Source: Guyparkeria hydrothermalis (GTDB lineage Bacteria > Pseudomonadota > Gammaproteobacteria > Halothiobacillales > Halothiobacillaceae). Taken from it: DNA of 64,000 nucleotides. The stretch lies in contig NZ_JAJSEE010000008.1 of NCBI RefSeq assembly GCF_023555375.1, positions 1 to 64,000 of the forward strand, written 5' to 3'. Below, piece by piece: positions 7,893-17,161 of this stretch. The first letter of the stretch is position 1. Every line of letters begins with the position of its first letter. A program made the position numbers and the translations under genes. The notes under the pieces were generated by a model. The model did not search any database. It saw nothing but the letters and a program-made list of their open reading frames with translations, and was not told where the DNA came from.

Positions 7893-9329
7893 ATGCCACG
7901 GAACGCCATGACAGCAAGCGATCACGACAACCCCGCGTCCACGCAATCGACCGACACGCTGATCATCGGCGCGGGCGCCAGCGGGCTGGCCGCCGGCTGG
8001 GCACTGGCGCGCGCCGGCCATCGGGTCACCGTGCTCGAGGCGGGCGACACGCCGGGCGGCAACATCCAGAGCCGCCGCGACGAGGAGTGGCAGGTCGAGA
8101 TCGGGCCCAACACCCTGATGGTCAAACCGCCGCTCTATCACCTGCTCGAGGCGCTTGGCCTGACCGAGGAGGCGATCTTCGCCGGCGAGGCGGGCAAGAA
8201 GCGCTACATCGCCAAGGGCAAGCGAATGTTCGCCCTGCCCACCCATCCGCTCAAGGCCCCGTTCAACCCGCTGCTCGGCCCACGCAGCATCGGCCGGATA
8301 CTGCGCGAGCCCTGGGTACGGCGCGGGTCGGGCGAGGAGACGCTGGCCCAGTTCGTCGAGCGCCGGCTGGGGCGACACATCCTCGACTATCTGGTCGACC
8401 CGTTCGTCTCCGGGGTCTACGCCGGTGACCCGGCCCGGCTCTCCGTGCAGGCCGCCATGCCGAGACTTGCCGCCCTGGAACAGGAGCACGGCTCGCTGAT
8501 CCGTGGCGGGTTCGCGGCGATGAGACGGGCAAAACGGGAGCGCCGCGCGGGCAAGGAGGCGATGCCGCGCGAGTGGCGGGGCAAGCTGATCAGTTTTCCC
8601 GGCGGCATCCAGACGCTGACCGACCGGCTCGCCGCCGGAATCGACGCGACCGATGGCGGCACGATCGCCTGCGGTCGCCGCGTGGAAAGCCTGCGGTCGG
8701 TCGAGGGCGGCTGGCGCGCAGTCGATCAGGACGGCACCACCTGGCAGGCTCGCCGGTTGGTGCTGGCGACCCCGGCGCACGTCAGCGCCATGCTCCTGCG
8801 CCCGCTGGACCCCATGCTCGCCGAACCGCTCGACGAGATCGTCTACCCGCCGGTCGCCTCGGTGGCCCTGGGCTTCCCCTCGGGCGTGCTCGCCCACCCG
8901 CTCGACGGCTTCGGCGTGCTGATCCCGCGCCGCGAAGGCCGACGCACGCTGGGCGCGCTGTTCTCATCGACGCTGTTTCCCAACCGCGCACCGCACGGCC
9001 ACAAGCTGATCACCGCCTTCATCGGCGGGCGTCAGGACCCGGAGGCATTGGGGATGAGCGACACCGAACTGGTCCGCCAGGTCGGCAAGGATCTGGGCGA
9101 CCTACTCGGCATCGAGGGACAACCGGTCTGGCAGCGTGTCAGCCGCTGGGAACGGGCGATCCCGCAGTACGAGCTGGGTCACCTGGCCCGGATCGAACGC
9201 CTCGACCAGGCACTCGAACAGCACCCCGGCCTGTCGCTGATCGGCAATTGGCGCGGGGGCATCGCGGTGGGTGATTGCCTGGAAAACGGCCAGGCGCTGG
9301 CCAAGCGGATCCTCGACGGCGAAGGCTGA
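7893..9329 (+). CDS. hemG: Protoporphyrinogen oxidase (HemY/PPOX type)
   Basis: The FAD enzyme of about 478 residues oxidises protoporphyrinogen IX to protoporphyrin IX, the penultimate step of haem synthesis. The FAD-binding dinucleotide motif is at about residues 24-53 (TLIIGAGASGLAAGWALARA, then LEAGDTPGG), the substrate-domain signature DPFVSGVYAGDPARLS is near residue 170, and the C-terminal FAD motif ends GNWRGGIAVGDCLENG. The start is at 7893 or 7908 (MPRNAM); neither has a strong ribosome site. It is divergent from the NDUFA9-like gene and convergent with fxsA. This is the oxygen-dependent family, not the HemJ or flavodoxin-like HemG type. Confidence 0.9.
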   Translation: MPRNAMTASDHDNPASTQSTDTLIIGAGASGLAAGWALARAGHRVTVLEAGDTPGGNIQSRRDEEWQVEIGPNTLMVKPPLYHLLEALGLTEEAIFAGEAGKKRYIAKGKRMFALPTHPLKAPFNPLLGPRSIGRILREPWVRRGSGEETLAQFVERRLGRHILDYLVDPFVSGVYAGDPARLSVQAAMPRLAALEQEHGSLIRGGFAAMRRAKRERRAGKEAMPREWRGKLISFPGGIQTLTDRLAAGIDATDGGTIACGRRVESLRSVEGGWRAVDQDGTTWQARRLVLATPAHVSAMLLRPLDPMLAEPLDEIVYPPVASVALGFPSGVLAHPLDGFGVLIPRREGRRTLGALFSSTLFPNRAPHGHKLITAFIGGRQDPEALGMSDTELVRQVGKDLGDLLGIEGQPVWQRVSRWERAIPQYELGHLARIERLDQALEQHPGLSLIGNWRGGIAVGDCLENGQALAKRILDGEG

Positions 9330-9344
9330 CCGGGCGAAGGGTCG

Positions 9345-9845
9345 TTACCGATCGCGGTCCCGGTCGAGGCGGTGCGGGTCGCGCGGTTCGCCGCGTTGGA
9401 TGTCGTCGGGGTCGGCGTCGTAGACATTGCCGTCACCCCCACCGAACGGACCGTTCGGACCGCCGCCGAACCCGCCTCGCTCGACCACCACCTGCTGCAA
9501 CCGTCCGGCCAGCCAGGCACCGAAGGCCAGGCGGCGCAGGAACGGGGTGACCAGCACCAGTCCCAACAGGTCGGTCAACGGCCCCGGCAGCAGCAGCATC
9601 AAGCCGCCGAGGAAATTGGCGGCCACGCCCAGTCCGTCGATCTGCCCGCGCCCGGTGGCGTCGACCTCACGCTGCGCCCGCGCCATGGCGCTGGGTCCGG
9701 CGGTACGCATCAGCCACGCCCCCCACACGCCGGTGGCGACGATCCACAGCAGCGTGACGAGAAACCCCATGGCCGCCCCCATCGCGATCAGGAGCACCAG
9801 CTCCACGAGGGGCAGAAAGAGGATGAATCCGGACAGTTTTCGCAT
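9345..9845 (-). CDS. fxsA: FxsA family membrane protein
   Basis: The 166-residue protein has three to four hydrophobic segments in the first 125 residues (FILFLPLVELVLLIAMGAAM, LLWIVATGVWGAWLM, LGGLMLLLPGPLTDLLGLVL) and the family LLLPGPLTDLLGLVLVTPFLR signature. A Gly/Asp/Arg-rich hydrophilic tail follows. In E. coli FxsA overproduction suppresses F-plasmid exclusion of phage T7, and fxsA lies close to groES as here. The physiological role is unclear. Confidence 0.88.
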   Translation of the reverse strand: MRKLSGFILFLPLVELVLLIAMGAAMGFLVTLLWIVATGVWGAWLMRTAGPSAMARAQREVDATGRGQIDGLGVAANFLGGLMLLLPGPLTDLLGLVLVTPFLRRLAFGAWLAGRLQQVVVERGGFGGGPNGPFGGGDGNVYDADPDDIQRGEPRDPHRLDRDRDR

Positions 9846-10144
9846 GACGTCTCAGGGGTGGAGTGGATTTGTTTGCCGTCTATCGATTGTGGCGCTAGGC
9901 TTCGGTTTCGGCACGCGCGAGGCTCTGCCGTGACGAATACACGGTCGAGCCGGCGCGTCGGCGATGCCCACCAGATCCCGTTACCGCCGGGGTTTCGGGT
10001 GTCGGCAGGGCGTCGTCGGTCCGAGCCGCTCGCCCTCGGCCCGAGAGCCGGCGCGTTCGAGCGGAACTTGACGCCCTGGCACGGGACCAACGGCGGGCCG
10101 CTCGACAAGGACAAGCGACCAAACCAGCCAACGCACAGACAGTA
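9846..10144. other. 299-bp gap between fxsA and cutA
   Basis: This divergent intergenic region should carry promoters for both neighbours, but no convincing -35/-10 pair, riboswitch or repeat was recognised. Short open frames in it resemble no known protein and look like chance frames of GC-rich DNA. Confidence 0.3.
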
Positions 10145-10480
10145 ATGACGATCGAGCAAAGCACAATAGCACTGGTCATCACGACTCTCGACGACCCCAA
10201 GGCGGCCGACGAATTCAGCGCCCGCCTGCTCGCCGACGGGCTGATCGCCTGTGTCAACGTCGTCGGTCCGGTCCGCTCGGCCTACCACTGGGAAGGCGAG
10301 CTGTGCCGGGACGAGGAATACCAGCTTCACATGAAGACCAGCCTCGAGCGGATCGACGCCCTCAAGGACGCGATCGAGCACTATCACCCTTACGACTGCC
10401 CCGAGGTGGTCATCCTGCCGGCCGAAAGCAGCCAGTCTTACTCCGAATGGGTTCAGCAATGCGTTCAAATCACTCCGTGA
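10145..10480 (+). CDS. cutA: Divalent-cation tolerance protein CutA
   Basis: The 111-residue protein of the trimeric CutA1 family has a ferredoxin-like fold and is linked to copper tolerance in E. coli. Conserved segments are ALVITTLDDPKAADEFSARLL, LIACVNVVGPVRSAYHWEGEL and HPYDCPEVVILPA. The length is normal. The end of the gene overlaps the start of dsbD by 22 nt, the same cutA-dsbD order as in enterics, so the two are probably co-transcribed. Confidence 0.95.
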   Translation: MTIEQSTIALVITTLDDPKAADEFSARLLADGLIACVNVVGPVRSAYHWEGELCRDEEYQLHMKTSLERIDALKDAIEHYHPYDCPEVVILPAESSQSYSEWVQQCVQITP

Positions 10481-12822
10481 CCGCGCCCTGGGTGCGAATC
10501 GCCACCTTCCTGCTTGCCGCCGGCGCGCTTGCCTGGCAGCCGGCCGCGACCGCCCAGCCCGAACTGCTGGGCCCCGAGGAGGCCTTCGGTGTCGAGGCCA
10601 GCCATGACGACGGCGAGCTCAAGCTCGACTTCCGCGTCGTGGAGGGCTACCACCTCTACCAGGAAAAGCTCTCGATCCATGGCGACGACTCGGTCGAACT
10701 CGGCGAGCCGCAACTGCCCGAGGCGGTGATCGACGACGATCCGGTCTTCGGCGAGACGCCGGTCTACAAGGAAGACTTCACCGCGCGGGTGCCGATCGAC
10801 TCGGCGCCGGGCGGCGAGGCGACCATCACGGTCGAGTACCAGGGCTGCTCGGATATCCACGGCGTCTGCTACCCGCCGGAAACCCACGAGCTCTCGGTCG
10901 ACCTGCCCCGAATCGGTGCCGACATGGCCGCGGAGCAGGCACCGGCCTCCGGCGCGGACTCCCGCGACGGCGGCATCAGCCTCGGCGGCTTCGGGGGATC
11001 GAGCAACGAGCCGATGGACCCCGAAGAGGCCTTCGTGCCCGAGGTGATCGTCGACGGCGAGAGCGTGTTCGTCCGCTTCGACGTCGCCCCCGAGTACTAC
11101 CTGTACCGCGATCGCACCAAGGCTGCCGTGGCGGGCGATGCCTCCATCCGCGCCGCCCACATCGGCGAGGGCGAGCGCAAGGACGACCCCAACTTCGGCA
11201 CCGTCTGGGTCTTCCACGACCAACTGGAAACCGAGCTGGCCATCGACGCCGACTCGCCCTACACCCTGGTCGTCGGCTACCAGGGCTGTGCCGACATGGG
11301 CCTGTGCTACCCGCCGATGGAGAAGGCCTGGCGGATCGATCCGGCCGCGGGCGAGGCCGAGCGCCTCGACGAGGTACCGGATGACGCGGGCGAGCTGACC
11401 CCGCTCGAGGACATGCCGGCACTGGGCGATGAGCGCGGCGAGGCACCGGCCGGCACCGAGACGTCCGGCGGCACGTCGGCCGACACCGCCACCGAGGCCG
11501 CCACGCCGGCGGGCTCGGAGACCGACATGATCACCCAGCGCCTGATCGAGGGCACGCCCTGGGCGATCGTGCTCGGCTTTTTGATCTTCGGTCTGTTGCT
11601 GGCCTTCACGCCCTGTGTCTTCCCGATGATCCCGATCCTGTCCGGCATCATCGCCGGCCAGGGCGAGCACATCACCACGCGCAAGGCCTTCGTGCTCTCG
11701 CTGGTCTACGTGCTGGCGATGGCCGTTACCTACACGGTGGCCGGCGTGCTGGCCGGGCTGTTCGGCGCCAACCTGCAGGCGGCCTTCCAGAACCCCTGGG
11801 TCCTCTCCGTGTTCGCCGCGATCTTCGTGGCGCTCGCCTTCTCGATGTTCGGCTTCTTCGAGCTGCAGCTGCCCTCCTCGATCCAGTCGCGCATCATGCA
11901 GGCGCAGAACCGCCAGCAGGGCGGCACGCTCACCGGCGTCGCCGTGATGGGCTTCCTCTCGGCGCTGATCGTCGGCCCCTGCATGGCCCCGCCACTGGCC
12001 GGCGCGCTGATCTACATCGGCCAGACCGGCGATGCGGTGATCGGCGGCATGGCGCTGTTCGCGCTGTCGATCGGCATGGGCCTGCCGCTGATCCTGGTCG
12101 GCACGCTGGGCGGCAAGTACCTGCCCAAGGCCGGCGGCTGGATGGATGCGGTCAAGGCCGTGTTCGGCGTGCTGCTGCTGGGCGTGGCGATCTGGATGCT
12201 CGAGCGCTTCCTGCCGGCGGCCATCACCCAGCTGATGTGGGCGGTGCTGCTGATCGCCTCGGCGGTCTACATGGGCGCGACCGAGTCGCTGCGTGAAGCC
12301 GCCTCGGGCTGGCTGCGCCTGTGGAAGTCGCTCGGCCTGGTGCTGCTGCTGTGGGGCGCGCTGATGCTGATCGGCATCGCCGCCGGCGCGAAGGGCACGC
12401 CGTTCGCCCCGCTGTCCGGCATCTCGCTGGGCGGCGGTGGCGGCGAGGTCGCCGAGCTCGAGTTCCGCCTGGTCGACAACGAGGCCGAGCTCGACGAGGC
12501 ACTCGAACAGGCGAAGAACGCCGGCCAGCCGGTGATGCTCGACTTCTACGCCGACTGGTGCATCTCCTGCAAGGAAATGGAGCACAACACCTTCAGCGAT
12601 CCGCGCGTGATCGAGGCCCTGAGCGGCTTTCTGGTGTTGCAGGCCGACGTGACCGCCAACAACGCCGATCACAAGGCCCTGCTCAAGCGCTTCGACCTCT
12701 ACGGCCCGCCGGGCATCATCTTCTGGGATGCCGAGGGCGAGCGGGTGCGCCAGCACTGGGTGGTGGGCTACCAGCCGCCCGACGAGTTCCTCGGCCACGT
12801 CACGGCCGTCTCGAACCGCTGA
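10459..12822 (+). CDS. dsbD: Protein-disulfide reductase DsbD with duplicated N-terminal alpha domain
   Basis: The 787-residue membrane protein moves electrons from cytoplasmic thioredoxin to periplasmic DsbC, DsbG or CcmG. It has a signal peptide (about 1-30), a first alpha domain (about 35-150) with CSDIHGVC, a second alpha domain (about 195-320) with the canonical CADMGLC, and a linker rich in Ala, Thr and Glu. The eight-helix beta domain (about 365-640) has the redox cysteines in FTPCVFPM and VGPCMAPP, and the C-terminal thioredoxin-like gamma domain has WCISCK. A normal DsbD is about 565 residues; the extra length is the second alpha domain. It starts inside cutA at ATG 10459 and ends at a hairpin. 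Confidence 0.93.
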   Translation: MRSNHSVTAPWVRIATFLLAAGALAWQPAATAQPELLGPEEAFGVEASHDDGELKLDFRVVEGYHLYQEKLSIHGDDSVELGEPQLPEAVIDDDPVFGETPVYKEDFTARVPIDSAPGGEATITVEYQGCSDIHGVCYPPETHELSVDLPRIGADMAAEQAPASGADSRDGGISLGGFGGSSNEPMDPEEAFVPEVIVDGESVFVRFDVAPEYYLYRDRTKAAVAGDASIRAAHIGEGERKDDPNFGTVWVFHDQLETELAIDADSPYTLVVGYQGCADMGLCYPPMEKAWRIDPAAGEAERLDEVPDDAGELTPLEDMPALGDERGEAPAGTETSGGTSADTATEAATPAGSETDMITQRLIEGTPWAIVLGFLIFGLLLAFTPCVFPMIPILSGIIAGQGEHITTRKAFVLSLVYVLAMAVTYTVAGVLAGLFGANLQAAFQNPWVLSVFAAIFVALAFSMFGFFELQLPSSIQSRIMQAQNRQQGGTLTGVAVMGFLSALIVGPCMAPPLAGALIYIGQTGDAVIGGMALFALSIGMGLPLILVGTLGGKYLPKAGGWMDAVKAVFGVLLLGVAIWMLERFLPAAITQLMWAVLLIASAVYMGATESLREAASGWLRLWKSLGLVLLLWGALMLIGIAAGAKGTPFAPLSGISLGGGGGEVAELEFRLVDNEAELDEALEQAKNAGQPVMLDFYADWCISCKEMEHNTFSDPRVIEALSGFLVLQADVTANNADHKALLKRFDLYGPPGIIFWDAEGERVRQHWVVGYQPPDEFLGHVTAVSNR

Positions 12823-12830
12823 CCGCTCGA

Positions 12831-12853
12831 GAGCCCCGCCTTACGCGGGGCTC
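12831..12853 (+). terminator. cutA-dsbD terminator
   Basis: GAGCCCCGC (12831-12839), a 5-nt loop and GCGGGGCTC (12845-12853) make a strong 9-bp stem. The T tract after it is weak (TTCACTTAT), so termination may be partial. Confidence 0.65.
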
Positions 12854-13024
12854 TTCACTTATCCGGTGTATAACTTCGTGAAAAATCCGCCAATGGGTGG
12901 CGATTGACAAAAAACCGCCACCGAACGCGTGACTTCGCCACCCCCAACCGGCACAATGCGGGGCAAGCATTCACCGACCCGGCGGGGACGCGGTCATTCC
13001 GCCCGTCGACGAGAGCGAGTCTCC

Positions 13025-13474
13025 ATGAAACGGATCCTGGTACTCAACGGCCCCAACCTCAATCGGCTCGGCACCCGCGAGCCCGAGCGCTACGGGCGCC
13101 TGACGCTGGCCGACATCGGCCAGCGCCTCGACCGGGCCGCCGACGGACAGGGCGCGGCGCTGGAGCACTTCCAGAGCAACCACGAGGGCGAGGCCATCGA
13201 CCGGCTGCACCGCGCGGCCGACGAGGGGCTGGACGGGGTGCTGATCAACCCCGGCGCCTGGACCCACACCAGCGTGGCACTGCGCGATGCCCTGCTCGCC
13301 ATCGACCGACCGTTTGTCGAGATCCACCTCTCCAACATTCACGCCCGCGAGTCGTTCCGACAGCACTCCTATTTCTCGGATGTCGCCGTCGGCAGCATCG
13401 TCGGGCTGGGGGCGCTGGGCTACGAACTGGCCCTGACCGCCCTGATCGCTCATCTGGACGCACCGTCCGCCTGA
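13025..13474 (+). CDS. aroQ: Type II 3-dehydroquinate dehydratase
   Basis: The 149-residue dodecameric enzyme of the shikimate pathway converts 3-dehydroquinate to 3-dehydroshikimate. It begins with the diagnostic [20 protein letters not shown] (the Tyr is catalytic) and has [31 protein letters not shown] and the catalytic-His region [14 protein letters not shown]. The start is ATG 13025. It heads the aroQ-accB-accC-prmA cluster found in many gammaproteobacteria. Confidence 0.96.
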   Translation: MKRILVLNGPNLNRLGTREPERYGRLTLADIGQRLDRAADGQGAALEHFQSNHEGEAIDRLHRAADEGLDGVLINPGAWTHTSVALRDALLAIDRPFVEIHLSNIHARESFRQHSYFSDVAVGSIVGLGALGYELALTALIAHLDAPSA

Positions 13475-13503
13475 TTCGAACGCACAACGCAAGAGAACCC
13501 GCC

Positions 13504-13953
13504 ATGGATATCCGCAAGGTCAAGAAGCTGATCGAACTGCTCGAGGAGTCGGGCGTCGCCGAGATCGAGATCAAGGAAGGCGAGGAGTCGGTACGCATTT
13601 CGCGCCACTCCCAGCAGCCGGCCGTGATGCACGCCGCCCCGGCACCCGCCCCCCAGGCACAGGCGCCCGCCCCGGCGCCGTCCGGCGAACCGGCCGCCAG
13701 CGAGGCCCAGGAGGCCAGCGGCAAGACCATCAACTCGCCGATGGTCGGCACCTTCTACCGCGCCTCCTCGCCGGATGCCAGCCCGTTCGTCGAGGTGGGC
13801 ACCAGCGTGAAGAAGGGCGACACCATCTGCATCATCGAGGCGATGAAGATGTTCAACCAGATCGAGGCCGAGGTCGACGGCACCATCAAGTCGATCCTGG
13901 TGGAAAATGGCCAGCCGGTGGAATACGACCAGCCGCTGTTCGTGATCGAGTAA
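13504..13953 (+). CDS. accB: Biotin carboxyl carrier protein of acetyl-CoA carboxylase
   Basis: The 149-residue carrier holds the biotin that AccC carboxylates and the AccAD transferase uses, giving malonyl-CoA for fatty-acid synthesis. It has an N-terminal helical region ([20 protein letters not shown]), a Pro/Ala-rich linker (about 44-72) and a C-terminal biotinyl domain with the biotinylated lysine in IIEAMKMFN (about residue 115). The length is typical. It starts 30 nt after aroQ and lies 58 nt before accC. Confidence 0.97.
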   Translation: MDIRKVKKLIELLEESGVAEIEIKEGEESVRISRHSQQPAVMHAAPAPAPQAQAPAPAPSGEPAASEAQEASGKTINSPMVGTFYRASSPDASPFVEVGTSVKKGDTICIIEAMKMFNQIEAEVDGTIKSILVENGQPVEYDQPLFVIE

Positions 13954-14011
13954 GGCCCCGCCTGCCCGACCCGTATCCAGCCGCTTTCGTCTTCCCAGGA
14001 GTTTTTCCCAG

Positions 14012-15358
14012 ATGTTGAACAAGGTCCTGATCGCCAACCGCGGCGAGATCGCACTGCGCATCCTGCGCGCCTGCCGCGAGCTCGACATCGGCACGGTGGC
14101 CGTCCATTCCACCGCCGACCGTGATCTCAAGCACGTCCGCCTGGCCGACGAGTCGGTCTGCATCGGTGGCGCCCGCTCCAACGAGTCCTACCTGAACGTG
14201 CCGGCCCTGATCGCCGCCGCCGAACTCACCGACTCCTCCGCCATCCACCCCGGCTACGGATTTCTTTCCGAGAACGCCGACTTCGCCGAGCGGGTCGAGG
14301 AATCCGGCTTCATCTTCATCGGCCCGACCGCCGAGTCCATCCGCATGATGGGCGACAAGGTCACCGCCAAGGAGACCATGCGCGCCGCCGGCGTGCCCTG
14401 CGTGCCCGGCTCGGAAGGCGCGCTGACCGACGACCCGGACGAGAACCATCGGCTGGCACGCGAGATCGGCTACCCGGTCATCATCAAGGCCGCCGGTGGC
14501 GGTGGCGGTCGCGGCATGCGCGTCGTGCACACCGAGGCGCACCTGCATCACGCCATCGAGATGACCAAGAGCGAAGCCGGGGCCGCCTTCGGCAACCCCG
14601 AGGTCTACATGGAGAAGTTCCTCGAGCACCCGCGCCACATCGAGGTGCAGATGCTCTCCGACGGCCAGGGCAACGCCATCCATCTCGGCGAACGCGACTG
14701 CTCGATGCAGCGCCGTCACCAGAAGGTGATCGAGGAGGCCCCGGCCCCGGGGATCACCGCCGAGCAGCGCGCCCAGATCGGCGCGGTCTGCGTCGAGGCC
14801 TGCAAGCGCATGAACTACCGCGGCGCCGGCACCTTCGAGTTCCTCTACGAGGATGGCGAGTTCTACTTCATCGAGATGAACACCCGCCTGCAGGTCGAGC
14901 ATCCGGTGACCGAGATGATCACGGGCATCGACCTGGTCAAGGAACAGCTGGCGATCGCCGCGGGCATGCCGCTGCAACTGACGCAGGACGACGTCGAATT
15001 CCGCGGGCACGCCGTCGAGTGCCGCATCAACGCCGAGGACCCGGCCACCTTCGCGCCCAGCCCCGGCAAGATCACCAACCTGCACTTCCCGGGCGGGCTG
15101 GGCGTGCGGGTCGACTCGCACATCTACAACGGCTACTCGGTGCCGCCGTTCTACGACTCGATGATCGGCAAGTTGATCACCCACGCCGGCGACCGCGAGG
15201 CGGCCATCCGTCGCATGCACGGCGCGCTCGAGGAAATGCTGGTCGACGGCATCAAGACCAACATCCCGCTGCACCGCGAGCTGATGCTGGACGCGAACTT
15301 CATCGCCGGCGGGATGGACATCCACTTCCTGCACAAGCGGCTCGGGATCACGTCCTAA
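14012..15358 (+). CDS. accC: Biotin carboxylase subunit of acetyl-CoA carboxylase
   Basis: The 448-residue ATP-grasp enzyme carboxylates biotin on AccB using bicarbonate and ATP. The N-terminal biotin-carboxylase domain begins [20 protein letters not shown]. The glycine-rich ATP loop is [12 protein letters not shown] (about residues 159-170), and catalytic and metal segments are EHPRHIEVQ and [21 protein letters not shown] sits 9 nt before the ATG. The stop overlaps the start of prmA by one base (TAATG). Confidence 0.97.
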   Translation: MLNKVLIANRGEIALRILRACRELDIGTVAVHSTADRDLKHVRLADESVCIGGARSNESYLNVPALIAAAELTDSSAIHPGYGFLSENADFAERVEESGFIFIGPTAESIRMMGDKVTAKETMRAAGVPCVPGSEGALTDDPDENHRLAREIGYPVIIKAAGGGGGRGMRVVHTEAHLHHAIEMTKSEAGAAFGNPEVYMEKFLEHPRHIEVQMLSDGQGNAIHLGERDCSMQRRHQKVIEEAPAPGITAEQRAQIGAVCVEACKRMNYRGAGTFEFLYEDGEFYFIEMNTRLQVEHPVTEMITGIDLVKEQLAIAAGMPLQLTQDDVEFRGHAVECRINAEDPATFAPSPGKITNLHFPGGLGVRVDSHIYNGYSVPPFYDSMIGKLITHAGDREAAIRRMHGALEEMLVDGIKTNIPLHRELMLDANFIAGGMDIHFLHKRLGITS

Positions 15359-16257
15359 TGGCCGACGAGTGGCAGCACCTCTGGCTCGAGGTGCCGCGCG
15401 ACGACGTCGAGGCGGTCGAGGATGCCCTGCTGGCCGCCGGTGCGCTGTCGGTCACCCTGGAAGAACTCGGTGACGAGCCGGTGCTCGAACCGCAGCCGGG
15501 CGAATCGCCGTTGTGGGCCGAGACCCGCGTGGTGGGGCTGTTCACGGGCGATGTCTCGCCAGCACTGATCGTCGGTACTTTGCACGGGCTGCTGCGCCCC
15601 GCCCTGCTCGACCGGCTGGGCCACTCGGTGTTCGACGAGGACGACTGGGTGCGCCGCACGCAGGCCGACTTCTCGGCCATGCCGATCGGCGACCGGCTGG
15701 TGATCGAGCCGGCCTGGGAAGAGAGCACGGGCGCGGGCAACCGCCTGCCGATTCGCCTCGACCCGGGCTTGGCCTTCGGCACGGGCAAGCACGAAACCAC
15801 GCGCCTATGCCTGGAGTGGCTGGAATCGCAGGAGATTGCCGGGCAGCACTGGCTGGATGCCGGCTGCGGCTCGGGGATTCTGGCGATTGCCGCGCTGCGC
15901 CTCGGTGCCGGCCAGGTCGACGGCACCGACATCGACCCGCAGGCGCTCACCGCCAGCCGCGGCAACGCCGAGCTCAACGACATCGAGCCGGCGCGCTTCT
16001 CGCTCTATCTCGCCCAAGACTACCCCGCCGACCGGCAGGTGGATGGGCTGCTGGCGAACATCCTCGCCCCGACCCTGATCGAACTCGCCCCGATGCTGAG
16101 CCAGCACCTCAAGCCGGGCGCCCGCTTTGCGCTCTCCGGCATCCTCACGCACCAGGCCGATGCCGTGGCCGCGGCCTGGACGGCGGCCGGCAACGAGGTG
16201 ACCACCTTCCGCGAGCTGGGCGACTGGGCGCTGGTGGCAGGGCATCGCCCGGCCTGA
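15358..16257 (+). CDS. prmA: Ribosomal protein L11 methyltransferase
   Basis: The 299-residue SAM-dependent enzyme trimethylates residues of ribosomal protein L11. An N-terminal substrate-recognition domain (about 1-60) precedes the methyltransferase core with the SAM loop LDAGCGSGILAIAALRLGAG (about residues 167-186) and the NPPY-like LLANILAPTLIELAP. RLDPGLAFGTGKHETTRLCL is a family signature. It is translationally coupled to accC through a TAATG overlap and is convergent with the ion-channel gene. Confidence 0.95.
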   Translation: MADEWQHLWLEVPRDDVEAVEDALLAAGALSVTLEELGDEPVLEPQPGESPLWAETRVVGLFTGDVSPALIVGTLHGLLRPALLDRLGHSVFDEDDWVRRTQADFSAMPIGDRLVIEPAWEESTGAGNRLPIRLDPGLAFGTGKHETTRLCLEWLESQEIAGQHWLDAGCGSGILAIAALRLGAGQVDGTDIDPQALTASRGNAELNDIEPARFSLYLAQDYPADRQVDGLLANILAPTLIELAPMLSQHLKPGARFALSGILTHQADAVAAAWTAAGNEVTTFRELGDWALVAGHRPA

Positions 16258-16299
16258 GTCCAGGCCACGCGGACCGGCTGCCCTCCGACCGGTCACGCG

Positions 16300-17157
16300 C
16301 TATTTCTCGTCGCCCCGTTGACCCTCGCTCGGCCGGTCGTGCCGCATGTCCTCGAGCAGGGACTCGATCCGTTCGAGCCGCTCGATCATGTGGCGATCGA
16401 CCTGTTCGTCTTCCTCGGCGTTCGCCTCCATGCGCAGGCCGACTAGGAAGGCGGCGATCGAGGCGCTGATCAGGCTCATCCAGATCACCGCGATGGCGAC
16501 GAACCCGAGCCCGATCATCCGACCGGTGTCGCTCACCGGCACGTAGTCGCCGTAGCCGACCGTCGCCAGCGTCACGAGCGTCCACCAGACCCCGTCGCTG
16601 AACTCGGGAAAGGTCTCCGGCTCGACCATCGGCATCAATGCCCCGCCCAGCACAATCAGGAAGGCGGTCATCAGGCTGATGGCGAAGAATACGTGCCGGC
16701 CAAGCTCGCGGAAGTAGCGTCGACCCAGGCGCAGAGCGGTGATCACGACCAGCAGCCCGCGCAACAGGCGCAGACCGAGCAAGAACGCGACTGCCTCGAA
16801 CAGGATCAGCGGCAGGCCGAGCAGCACCACCGCCACCATCAGCCAATTGGTCTTGAGATAGAAAGCACGATCACGAACGGTGGAGAGCAGGACCACCTGC
16901 TCGACGAGAAAGAACCCCCAGATCAGCTGGTCGATCCAGAATCCGTCGGTCGGGTCCATGTCCCCGGTGTGCACCAGGTACCACTGGAACGGGATCCAGA
17001 AGGTGATCAGCAGCAGCGGCATCTCCAGCCGCGTCCCCCAGCGGCGTGCGGTCTGACGCTCGAAATCCGCCACGCCGGCAATCCCGAGCACCCTAGTGAG
17101 CGCCAGCCCCCAATGGATGAGGGCCCGGGCGCTGCGCTTTTCGAGGCTTTCCCTCAC
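16300..17157 (-). CDS. Voltage-gated-type potassium channel (ion transporter family)
   Basis: The 285-residue membrane protein has about six hydrophobic helices and a pore loop with the potassium selectivity filter in TLATVGYGDYVP (about residue 200). A modestly basic helix (LLRGLLVVITALRLGRRYF) takes the S4 position but has fewer and less regular arginines than true voltage sensors. A short C-terminal cytoplasmic coiled-coil segment (EQVDRHMIERLERIESLLEDM) may drive tetramerisation. It ends 4 nt before the ubiI gene region begins. Substrate K+ is inferred from the filter, and gating is uncertain. Confidence 0.85.
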   Translation of the reverse strand: MRESLEKRSARALIHWGLALTRVLGIAGVADFERQTARRWGTRLEMPLLLITFWIPFQWYLVHTGDMDPTDGFWIDQLIWGFFLVEQVVLLSTVRDRAFYLKTNWLMVAVVLLGLPLILFEAVAFLLGLRLLRGLLVVITALRLGRRYFRELGRHVFFAISLMTAFLIVLGGALMPMVEPETFPEFSDGVWWTLVTLATVGYGDYVPVSDTGRMIGLGFVAIAVIWMSLISASIAAFLVGLRMEANAEEDEQVDRHMIERLERIESLLEDMRHDRPSEGQRGDEK

Positions 17158-17161
17158 CGCC

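Noticed and set aside
10465-12798. A 777-codon open frame opposite dsbD
   Set aside because: The dsbD frame has clear domains and motifs; the reverse frame is compositionally biased and has no recognisable domain.
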